From: Melampsora larici-populina 98AG31
Lineage: Eukaryota; Basidiomycota; Pucciniomycetes; Pucciniales; Melampsoraceae
Assembly (NCBI RefSeq): GCF_000204055.1
Contig: NW_006768772.1
Span: 1,636,287-1,700,286 of the forward strand
DNA length: 64,000 bases
Direction: 5' to 3'
Position numbers and translations under genes: made by a program. The notes under the pieces were generated by a model that saw nothing but the letters and a program-made list of their open reading frames with translations, ran no database searches and was not told the DNA's origin. Position 1 is the first letter of the stretch. Each line of letters opens with the position of its first letter. Positions 53,988-62,916 of this stretch are shown one piece after another.

Positions 53988-54031
53988 TAGTTGAGCTGTT
54001 GGATGATATTTCCATCACGGAGAGATTTGTG
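53988..54031. repeat. Right half of the 86-bp palindrome split by X2
   Basis: Exact inverted copy of 45698-45741, starting with the TA target duplication (53988-53989) and ending GATTTGTG at 54031. Confidence 0.85.
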
Positions 54032-54056
54032 TTATGGTTGGTTGAGTGATTTTCTA

Positions 54057-54090
54057 TAAACTCATCAGAGTCCCACGCTGTCGCTCGCTG
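54057..54090. repeat. Terminal fragment of the 610-bp foldback family
   Basis: TAAACTCATCAGAGTCCCAC, followed by GCTGTCGCTCGCTG, matches the tip of the element at 18549 (TAAACTCAACAAAGTCCCAC then GCTGCG). No partner end is seen nearby, so this is a solo or eroded end. It lies about 105 bp upstream of the secreted-protein gene at 54195. Confidence 0.55.
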
Positions 54091-54194
54091 TACTGTCGTT
54101 CATTCCCTCTCACACCAAAACTTACTAGATATCCTCCAGACCTTACATCTTGGACTATCCCATCAGACCTGCCTCAAGAATCAAAGAATTTGCT

Positions 54195-54689
54195 ATGCTG
54201 TTCTTAAAAGTTGTCATTGCTGCTGTTCTAGCTGGTCAGTGAATCCACACTAATTCATATCTCTATTCATACTCAATCTTACTCAATCCTCTATTTATTC
54301 TTATAGCCACAATCTCCGCCACCCTTGTTCAAGTTGACCAACCGTGAGCAAAGCCTTAATGACTTTCTTTGTGTTGCTGCAAGTGCTCTCAGAAACTTTA
54401 CCTAACACATGATTTGCTTGATCTCAGTGTCACTCGTGACGTCCTACAACGACGATTTGTAGAGTTTAGTCCCTTCATCGAAAAGAGATCGTAAGTGAAC
54501 GTCACGACCATCAACTCTTGTTACTCTACCCTTGTACATCGTTTGACTGATTGATACGATACCTGCCTGCACAAAACCAATCTCACTAACTCAAGACTCC
54601 TCAAAACTCGTGACTCTGGTCCTGGACCTGGTCCTGCACCTAGAAACCCAAAGTGCCGCCCATGTGATGACGGGACCGGTTGTTGTTGA
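54195..54689 (+). CDS. Small secreted Cys-containing protein 1 (candidate effector)
   Basis: Four short exons, 54195-54234, 54307-54343, 54428-54490 and 54596-54689, with in-phase GT-AG introns of 72, 84 and 105 bp, give 77 residues. The N-terminus MLFLKVVIAAVLAATISATL is a typical signal peptide. Residues EKRS (about 44-47) form a possible Kex2-type dibasic cleavage site. The tail has a Gly/Pro stretch (SGPGPGPAPRNP) then four cysteines in CRPCDDGTGCC. Small size, signal peptide, dibasic site and Cys-rich end are typical of rust secreted proteins delivered to the host, but no function can be named. The exons are too short to stand out as open frames. It lies just outside X2 and faces the minus-strand secreted-protein gene at 55895-55056. 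Confidence 0.72.
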
Positions 54690-55055
54690 TCTGGCACACT
54701 TCAATGGAATCAATGTATGTTGCAGTTCAAGAGGGCTATATGTGGACGTAAACGCTTATCATAACATGCAACAAAATGGAGCAAGGTATTGTATGCAAAG
54801 TATCAAACAGCCTCAAAGCTCTGATGACACTTGAAGCATTGAAATGGATAAAAAGTCTTTTAATGCATTGACTGCAACAAGCCTGTATATATGGAAATAC
54901 AAGGGAGGAGTGTCTGTAAGAGAAAAATTGAAAGAAATTACATGTCCGTTGGATTATAAATCAAGCAATCAAATGAGTTAAAGGACATCGTATCAGAAGG
55001 ATTTCGTTGAATGAAGGATTGAAGGAAATGGAACTAAATAGGCGGAAAAATCAAA

Positions 55056-55895
55056 TTATGGGGTTGAATTCTGTTGCTTGTTTTCTGATATTTTGATTTT
55101 CCAGTTGCACGAGATAGCAGTAGGGTTGGTAAACTCCGGGTCTTCAAATATCAGTACATCTCCATTCTATACACGAATGAAAACAAAGCAATTACAAATC
55201 AAAAACAGTATTCTTGCTGGAGAGACATTGTGCAAGTTTCAAAAATGATTGGACTGATAGGTTGGTTGAACTTTACCTTTCCGTGAGAAGCACATTTTTG
55301 TACCAAATAGTCCATTCCACCTCTGGGTGGTGATAGTTCCTCCATTCGCGGACTCATACCATCGATCAAATGAGCTTGATGTCTACATTTTTGTAATACA
55401 AAAGATCCAAAAAAATTGGTGTAAGTACTACGTATTCAAGAAGCATTTTATTCCTGTCTTGTTATAGAACTTACACTTTACAATTCTCAGTATTTGTTCG
55501 AAGAACGACCTATTTAGGATTATGATGAAATGAGATATTGAGTTTATTTCCATCTTGACTTCAAGGGTGCGAGTTTCCCTTTTGTTCTTATGACTTACAG
55601 TACAAGTACCGCAACTTTTTGCTTCAGAATCAGTAAAGTTTTTCTCAGAAGTATAAACGTCCGACGTATCAAAGAATTGACTCAGTGCGCTGTTTGTTGA
55701 AAGAAGGCGTATAATTGAGTTTTCTTATTGGTGTGGAGTGATTGTCAGATTGAAATGTACTTACTTGAAACAATCTTCTCCTTTTACCTCAGAAGATCCA
55801 TAGCAAACTGGATCTCCCCATCCCATATATGCAGTAACTTGGCTAACGAGAAAAATCTCGATCGCTACAAGGAGCATAGATTTGATTAAGATCAT
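55056..55895 (-). CDS. Small secreted cysteine-rich protein 2 (candidate effector)
   Basis: Five exons on the minus strand: 55895-55765, 55689-55599, 55509-55475, 55382-55277 and 55166-55056, all with GT-AG introns of 75-110 bp in phase, give 157 residues. It starts MILIKSMLLVAIEIFLVSQ, a hydrophobic signal peptide ending near VTAYM. The mature part has seven Cys residues (VCYGSS, EDCFN, SCGTC, ENCKV, QKCASH, ISCNW), an odd number. No transmembrane segment follows. I do not recognise a family; the pattern fits a secreted, disulfide-stabilised protein. It converges on secreted-protein gene 1 (stop-to-stop 366 bp). The start is the first ATG before the hydrophobic segment. Confidence 0.75.
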
Positions 55896-58587
55896 TGTTA
55901 AAAATCAGTAGTTTTGATGAGATGAGTTCCGAGTGTCCTTTGATGTGATGTGGATTATTTTAATGAACCGAAATCCTGAATCACTTTGTTGAGATTGGAG
56001 AATCGACAAAGATTTGATTTGTATGAAGAGCGCGTCAGGCTGGCAAACTGGGAGCTATCAGAAATGTTTCTTTTCGAAACAGCAGGTTTCATATGGCTTA
56101 ACTCAAAATCCCCACTAATTGGTTCGATCTTCTGAGGGCAACAGCTCACATGGGTCGGTCACTGTGGACAAGAATACAAAAGGCTTTCTAAAGCTTGACC
56201 ACAATTCCGAGCTGATTTGCTTCAGTTTTGCCGGACCGTAAGCTTGTTTGAGCTTGTTGGATTGAACCTGATTGAACTGTATGTCATATGTTATTTCATG
56301 ATGTATAACATGGACAAAAGCACAGCCCCACCAGTTCAGCACCGCGAGCGCTCCTCTTGTGGACAGCTAAACACAGTGTCATGCGATTCAGAGGATCAGC
56401 CAGAATCAAAAAAGCTATCCGAAACAACTTGTACCATTCAGAATGATATGGATTTTCACTTAAAGGGTTTTTGGGCGAATGCACGTGCACAACGGACTAT
56501 TCCACACCCCAGGGGCTAAACATTACATTTGTCGGGTCTGACACAGCAAAGAGCACATCATCAGATGAACGTGAGAATCACAAAGGCTCAAGGGACTTGA
56601 TCGCCGCTCCCAGCTTATATTTCCAAAAACATGCAACACAAAGACATCTTCCGCACATAGCTGATACGCTCACCCAGTGTTGGCCACACATTGCCTGACC
56701 TCGGTTCATCCAATCATGTAAATGCTCAAACACTTGAACTCATCATACGCGCATGAGATTGAGAAACATTCACAAACATTAGATTTAGAACATTTCACAA
56801 CCCTTGACACCTTGCCCTTCCAATAAAGGTTTGCTACCAACTTGTTGATCAGTTGAGTATACAGATCCACTTTTGCCAATGTTCCAAATCAATCAATTCA
56901 CCTCACTTTTTCAATCAACCCTCATTCTTCCACCATGTCATGAAATTGTCCATTGGTTTTGTGTCTTATAATCTAGCGAAGTTATCACTTCCACAAGAAT
57001 TCCAAAACCCATTAAAAGTAAATTCAAGATGTTGTGAAGCTTTCACTGTGGAACCAAAATGTCTGATATGGAAGATGCCAGCACCATCAATCACACCAAA
57101 GTTTGCCAAAATGAAAAATTATGTGGGTGTGGGTCCGAACAATGCAACAGGATGAGGCAACATTCAACTGAACAGGTGGTGACATGTCCACATAATTGAA
57201 GTATTACTATTTGGGGTTATCTAATCTAAAGATCTATTCCTTTCTTATTTTGTTTCTCGTCTGATATCTATGATATCATCCTTTTACTAATCATATGATG
57301 TCATTGATATGTGCTGTGTATTGCTGTGATTGTTCTGCTACTCTCATTGGTATAAATTGGTGTTAACTCTTGACTACTTGTTGTCTCTTTTTCTTCACCA
57401 ATTTCTACCTTTATTTCGAGCAGGTATTGTCATACTGCTCTCATCGGTCACAGAGATAGTAATCTCTTCAGTTGCTAACTTAGCAACCTCTTCAGCCTCA
57501 TAGCCAACTCGCAATTAACATCTGTTAATTGGGTCAAGTGAGACCAACTCTGTGCCAGCAACGCACCGCGCCCCAGCAAGTGTGTTTTTTGGTGTATCGG
57601 TCCGCAACACGCAACAATACCCAGCAGCAGACGCTGCGTTTACCGCAACAACAAAAGGCACAGACCCAAATTACATAGTCTTCTGTATCACTTTATTCGG
57701 TGGGGAGATAACAACCGTAGAGAACAGAGAGGGGCGTAAAATTGTATGCTCAATTGACAATGCATTCATCCTGGATTCCTGGTAGATTTTCTGATGACCA
57801 CATGTGTGGTTTTGTTGAACGATGATGAAAATGAGAGCTCAATCAGAAAGACAAGAGGGAAACAACCCTTGAAGTCACAGGCGAGTTGTTGCATTGTACC
57901 TCAATATATATGCAAGGATTGATTGCGCTCACTCTCGTATTGCCCTGAGAACACTAGATTGATGTCCTACCTATAGGAAGTTTTATTCCCTCGTGCCAAG
58001 TCCAACCACCCAGTCTTACGCTAAAGGAGCCAAATGAATTTATGGTTACATATCTCAATAAAGAGAATTCAACAAAAAGATATATTCTCAGAAGAACATT
58101 AGAGATTCTAGGAATTCCATCAACTGAATTGCATCCAATCATCATCAAGTTCTTATCATTTCCTGATAAATCTCTCCGAGCCGGCTGGAAGCAGACGTCC
58201 ACCGAAAGCATACAATTTGCTTGCCATACAATCACAACGTATGTTGTTGAGGAGTCTTTGATCACGTATGAGTTGGATTACGCGCTTCGAGCTGAGGACA
58301 TTTGGGAAATGAGCATATCCGAGCTATTGCCGAATTCAAAGAGGCTTGCATAGATGCATGATTCGAAATGAGTCAAGTACGCTCAGAGCCGGCGCATAAC
58401 CAAGTTTATCCTTGAATTTAAACTTCTCTTAAGAAGAGTCAATAGGGATTGGGCGGACTCTGCTTGATGGTGACCCAAGCCGCAGTTCAAATGTAATTCA
58501 ATTCAAAAGTGACTGAATATCAGCCACTGTTCAAACAGTATCAAAGCCAGCATTTTTTTTTTAGAAAAAAATGGAAGAAAAAAAAAC
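55896..58587. other. Sparse region upstream of secreted-protein gene 2
   Basis: No gene I can support. Weak possibilities are a plus-strand open block at 56311-56519 (MDKSTAPPVQHRERSSCG) and another at 57552-57785 (RNTQQYPAADAAFTATTKGT), neither with a recognised domain. Three small perfect hairpins lie together: 57452-57457/57462-57467, 57471-57478/57480-57487 and 57512-57520/57523-57531. The stretch 58376-58587 has an A-run just before the LTR. Confidence 0.45.
57452..57531. repeat. Cluster of three small hairpins
   Basis: AGAGAT/ATCTCT, GTTGCTAA/TTAGCAAC and CAATTAACA/TGTTAATTG stems, all perfect with loops of 1-4 nt, within 80 bp. They resemble the hairpin clusters of the Harbinger elements, but no element ends were found here. 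Confidence 0.6.
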
Positions 58588-58950
58588 TGTGTGGCGTGAC
58601 ACTAAGGCCAGCATCTTTCTGGAACGTACCCGCCTACCAGCTCAAAAACACCTGTCTGACCAAACAAACAGGCTTTTTGAAAGCCTCTTTGTTTGGCTGG
58701 CTTGATCCCTGTCACAGGTATCCGTTGGCCCTCGACCTCCATCCTCTCCGGGTGTTAGATGCTAGGATGTGTCCGGGTGAGTTTGTTTGGCTGTTATGAT
58801 CCAGAACACAGCGGGGACACGGAATGGGATGACAAGGTGCTGTCCTAATGCTAACGAGATTGCAGTGTGAGGTCAACAGTAATACAACGAGAGGGATGAA
58901 AAGCCCCTTCCTCCCCTATAAGCATAGTTCTCAATATAAGGATCATTACA
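58588..58950 (-). repeat. 3' LTR of the Ty3/Gypsy element (363 bp)
   Basis: On the minus strand it starts TGTAATGATCC and ends CGCCACACA, giving the TG...CA ends expected of an LTR. It lies directly after a purine-rich tract on the coding strand (58951-58967), downstream of pol. The other LTR is outside the window, so length and target duplication cannot be checked. The left boundary rests on the TG dinucleotide and position only. Confidence 0.7.
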
Positions 58951-58967
58951 GTACTCCCCCTTTAAGG
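58951..58967 (-). other. Polypurine tract of the Gypsy element
   Basis: On the minus strand CCTTAAAGGGGGAGTAC lies directly before the LTR. The A/G run AAAGGGGGAG is the usual primer for plus-strand DNA synthesis. The interval 58968-59046 is short untranslated sequence after the pol stop. Confidence 0.7.
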
Positions 58968-59046
58968 CCCAGACTCCTCTTGTCGTCCTGCCTTCTTTCC
59001 CTGGGTCAGCGTTAAAAAACCCAGTGGGAAAAAGCTTGACCCACAC

Positions 59047-62000
59047 TTATCTTCTCCTCGACCTTTTGTGCTTACTTGAGGCGTTCGGAAATCTGTGATT
59101 AAATTCAGTAATCATGTCTTGTGCGTTGCTTAAATTACTTGCCGGTTCCCACGAATCATCTTCCTTCCCATACCCCTTCCAGCTCACTAAATACTCCAAT
59201 TTGTTGTAGCGTTTTCTAGAATCTAAAATTGTATCTACCTCCCATTCTTCTTCTCCTTGTATCTCAATTGGAGGTGGTGGTACGGTCTTCCGTGATTGAA
59301 TGGTGTCTTGCTCGAACTTCCTTAAAACAGAGACATGGAAAACAGGGTGGACTCCCTTCATTGTCAGCGGTAGTTTTAGCTTATAAGCAGACTTGGAAAT
59401 TTGTTTAACGATACTGAAAGGTCCTAGCCAACGATGGTCCAACTTCGGGCTTGGCCGTGTTGTCGAGATGTTGCGGCTACTGAGCCACACCTTATCCCCA
59501 ACTTGCCATGTCGGTGTTGCCCTTACGTGTTTGTCGAATTGAAGTTTCATGGACTCCTGCGCTCCCGCTATGCAACATTGTAGCTCCATCTGTACTTCAG
59601 CTAATCGTTGCAGTCGCTCTTCCACGGCTGGTACGCACTGCTCCTCTGAAGGTATTGGTCCGAGGTTGAGATCATAGCCGTAATTTGCCTTAAATGGTGA
59701 TACACCTGTTGAGGTGTGTGTGCTGTTGTTGTACGCGAACTCGGCCGGTGGGAGTAATGCAGCCCAATCATCCTGGTGGTACGAGACAAAGTGACGTAAG
59801 TATTGTTCCACTACTTTATTTGCTATCTCAGACTGCCCATCCGTTCGTGGATGATATGCTGTCGAAGGAAGTAATTTGATGCCTAGGCGTTTGTTCAGCT
59901 GAGATGTAATCTTTGATACAAAAATACTACCTCTATCTGATATGATAGTCTTTGGTGTGCCGTGAAGCCTCCACACCTCTCTCATCATAATGTCGGCCAG
60001 TTGCTCGGCGCCATCCGTCTCCTTACATGGTACAAAATGGGCCATCTTCGTGAGTCGGTCGATGATTGTCAATATGCTATCCTTCCCTTGCGATACCGGT
60101 AGTCCAGTGATTAAATCGTAACTAATATCGGTCCATGGACCTGCTGGAATTGGTAACGGCTCGAGTGCGCCAAAGGGTTTCATTAGCGATGGTTTGACTC
60201 TTTGACATGACGTGCAACCTTCAACATATCTGTTCACGAAGTTCTTCATGCTTGGCCAGGTGTAATTTCTTTTCACAAGGTTTAAGGTCTTGGTCCTCCC
60301 TGGGTGTCCGGCTAGCTTGCTATCATGGTAGGTGCGAAGGATATCAGCTCGTAAGGACTCATTTTCTGGCACTACTACCCTTCCACCTTTGTACAGTAAA
60401 CCATCGACAATCTGGTATTCGGTTAATGCTGCCTTTACCTTTGACGAGACCGGGTTTAAGACCGCTGTTTTCAATTCTTGTAGGTCCAAGTCTTCTTTCA
60501 TGGCTGTACGGATGTCATTCATCAATTGCTGGTCTGATTTAAATTCCATTTGATCATCCTGCTCGTCAGTAGCCTCCATGCCTAGCACGTCCAATTGAAA
60601 CCACTCAGAAGCTTGTGGGTGCTCTACCGTCTCTTCGAGATCAAACTGGGCGTCGAATGCGTCGATCTCAGAGAAAGTGTCGTGAGTGATGTTCGAAGGC
60701 CTCAACAGCTGACCAAACGTCAGTTTGTCCTCCTGTGAAGGTTGGAGATCGGGCCGTCTAGATAATGCGTCTGGTTGTGTCGAATGACGGCCTGGACGGA
60801 ATTTGATTACGAAATCGAAACACCCAAGTGTTTCGGCCCAACGTGCCTGTCGTCTAGTAAGTTGTTTGGTCGTCATAAAACTTTCAAGGTTCTTATGGTC
60901 AGTGTAAACCACTACATCTAATCGATTTGGGTTTCCCTCTAAGTACTGACGCCATTCTTTGAACGAAGCTACGAGTGCCAGGAGCTCTTTGTCGAATATT
61001 TCGTAATTTCGCTCGGCAGGGATGAGTGATCGTGACAAATAGGCTACCGGGTGGATTTCCCCATCGCTACCTTTCTGTGACAATACAGCGCCCAGAGCAA
61101 AATCAGAACAGTCACATTCAAGAATGAATGGCTGGTATGGATCAGCAATTTTGAGTACCGGCGCCGATGTAAAGGCTTGTTTCAGGTCGTCAAATGCCTT
61201 CTGCCGCTCTTCGTTCCAAGTGAAATTGACATCCTTTCGCGTTAAATCATGAAGAGGTCTTGCCATTTTTGAAAACTGTCCGATAAACCGTCGATAAAAG
61301 TTTGAGAATCCAATAAAACGTAATACGTCAGACGTGTTCTTTGGTGTTGGCCAATCCGTCACAGCTTGTACTTTAGCTGGGTCCATTCTGATCTTGTTTT
61401 TCGATATAATAAGTCCCAAGTATTCGACTTCAGGTCGTGAAAACTCACACTTCTCCGGCTTCAACCATAGTGAGTGCTTGCTAAGGATTTCGAGTACACT
61501 TTCTACCGCTTGCTCGTGGTCAACTCCTTCCTTGGTGTGAATCATGATGTCGTCAATGAAAGCTTCCACATCTTTTCCTATTCTACCCAGTAAGATATCC
61601 TGAATGAAATATTGGAAACATCCTGGCGCGCCTGTTGGTCCAAAGGGCATAGTTAATGGAGCGAATTGACCAGCTCGGCATATGAACGCTAATATGTCCT
61701 CGTCCTCCTCCGCCACTCGTATGTTACCATAGGCGTTCCTTAGATCTAATTTAGTGTACCTTTCAGAATTAAGTAAACTATCAATAAGGTCCATAGTAAG
61801 GGGTAGAGGATATTTATTCTTGACGGTGAGAGCGTTAAGTCTTCTATAATCAAAACATGGCCGAAGTTTACCATCCTTTTTGCCTGTGAATAATACAGGA
61901 GCCGCCCACGGAGATTTAGTGCGGCGGATGGTTCCGTTTGCCAGTCCTTCCTCCACCATAGCGTCGAGTACCTCGTTCTCAGCTGGAGATAGTGGTATTA

Positions 62001-62916
62001 TCTTACTTGCCTGTGGAGTAGCTCCGGGTATAAGGTTGACTCGGAAATCGTATTTCCTTCTTGGTGGAAGTCCCTGAGCTTTGGATTTGGTGAACATGTT
62101 GATATACTTGTGGTATCTAGTTGGCACGAGTTCCTTGACCGGTGTTTTGCTAACGTCCTTGTGTCCTTCAGCTGCTATCCTCGCTGCTGTTGACCAAGCA
62201 GCCTTTGCCGTACATAATTCGGGTAGGATTGCCGTTGGTGAAAATCTGTTCTGAAAAAGATCACACTTGCCAGCTGTCTCGGGGTGAGTAGGATTTAATA
62301 CATTAACAAACTCACATTGCGGGGGTATTAGTGTATTATTGCTGACATCAGCGCCAATACATACCCCCTCGCTACTATTCCTAGCGTCCCTCTGGTCCTC
62401 CTTGGGTGTTGAGGGTGTTGTCGGTAGCAGCGAAACCGTCTCTACGGTTGCAATATCAGTGGGTGAACTTGAGGTGAAGGTTCCATTTGTCCAATCGATC
62501 TGATTACCATGCTTCTGAAACCACGGCATGCCTAACAGAGCGTCGTACGAGTTCTTCAGTTGTGTTACAATGAATCGGGTCGGTGTCGTGTCGTCGTTGA
62601 TGATGAGATGAGCTTCTTCAGTGAGTTGTTTGGTTTGACCGTCGAAAGCACTAACAGTGCAAGGAGTGTTCATCTTGCTTGTGTGAATTCCGTGCTTTCT
62701 GACAAAGGCTTCACTAATTGCCTCGTGCGTAGCTCCACAGTCAAGGAGGCAAAGCGCGATTGGTGAGTCTGATGTGGCAAGGGAGGGTAGGATTTGGGAC
62801 TGGGACAATGGTAACCTTATAAAAAGGCGCGGATCGCGTGCATTGCGTTTCAAATAATTGACAGCTCCAAATCCAATAATCTCCTCCTCATTACTCGGGA
62901 TAGGCACATCTATCAA
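59047..62916 (-). CDS. Ty3/Gypsy chromovirus pol polyprotein (PR-RT-RH-INT-chromodomain)
   Basis: A continuous frame of 1,289 residues without stops. Domains in order: aspartic protease (CLLDCGATHEAI, about residue 53), reverse transcriptase (LRPCFDYRRLNALT; active site EAFIDDIMIH, about 454), RNase H (LECDCSDFALGAVLS), integrase zinc finger (HDSKLAGHPGR...CTSCQRVK, about 860-910), integrase core (YDLITGLPVSQGKDS, IISDRGSIFVSK, TDGQSEIANKVVEQY), and a C-terminal chromodomain (WEVDTILDSRKRY, YLVSWKGYGKEDDSWEP, about 1215-1270). The chromodomain marks a chromovirus and would steer integration to marked chromatin. The frame is -1 relative to gag. It starts upstream of its first clear methionine, so a gag-pol fusion by frameshift is likely. 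The element may be intact. Confidence 0.95.
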   Translation of the reverse strand: MIDVPIPSNEEEIIGFGAVNYLKRNARDPRLFIRLPLSQSQILPSLATSDSPIALCLLDCGATHEAISEAFVRKHGIHTSKMNTPCTVSAFDGQTKQLTEEAHLIINDDTTPTRFIVTQLKNSYDALLGMPWFQKHGNQIDWTNGTFTSSSPTDIATVETVSLLPTTPSTPKEDQRDARNSSEGVCIGADVSNNTLIPPQCEFVNVLNPTHPETAGKCDLFQNRFSPTAILPELCTAKAAWSTAARIAAEGHKDVSKTPVKELVPTRYHKYINMFTKSKAQGLPPRRKYDFRVNLIPGATPQASKIIPLSPAENEVLDAMVEEGLANGTIRRTKSPWAAPVLFTGKKDGKLRPCFDYRRLNALTVKNKYPLPLTMDLIDSLLNSERYTKLDLRNAYGNIRVAEEDEDILAFICRAGQFAPLTMPFGPTGAPGCFQYFIQDILLGRIGKDVEAFIDDIMIHTKEGVDHEQAVESVLEILSKHSLWLKPEKCEFSRPEVEYLGLIISKNKIRMDPAKVQAVTDWPTPKNTSDVLRFIGFSNFYRRFIGQFSKMARPLHDLTRKDVNFTWNEERQKAFDDLKQAFTSAPVLKIADPYQPFILECDCSDFALGAVLSQKGSDGEIHPVAYLSRSLIPAERNYEIFDKELLALVASFKEWRQYLEGNPNRLDVVVYTDHKNLESFMTTKQLTRRQARWAETLGCFDFVIKFRPGRHSTQPDALSRRPDLQPSQEDKLTFGQLLRPSNITHDTFSEIDAFDAQFDLEETVEHPQASEWFQLDVLGMEATDEQDDQMEFKSDQQLMNDIRTAMKEDLDLQELKTAVLNPVSSKVKAALTEYQIVDGLLYKGGRVVVPENESLRADILRTYHDSKLAGHPGRTKTLNLVKRNYTWPSMKNFVNRYVEGCTSCQRVKPSLMKPFGALEPLPIPAGPWTDISYDLITGLPVSQGKDSILTIIDRLTKMAHFVPCKETDGAEQLADIMMREVWRLHGTPKTIISDRGSIFVSKITSQLNKRLGIKLLPSTAYHPRTDGQSEIANKVVEQYLRHFVSYHQDDWAALLPPAEFAYNNSTHTSTGVSPFKANYGYDLNLGPIPSEEQCVPAVEERLQRLAEVQMELQCCIAGAQESMKLQFDKHVRATPTWQVGDKVWLSSRNISTTRPSPKLDHRWLGPFSIVKQISKSAYKLKLPLTMKGVHPVFHVSVLRKFEQDTIQSRKTVPPPPIEIQGEEEWEVDTILDSRKRYNKLEYLVSWKGYGKEDDSWEPASNLSNAQDMITEFNHRFPNASSKHKRSRRR

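Noticed and set aside
58042..58353. Plus-strand open frame of 103 residues
   Set aside because: No recognised motif, no clear start context and no adjoining exons; left uncalled.
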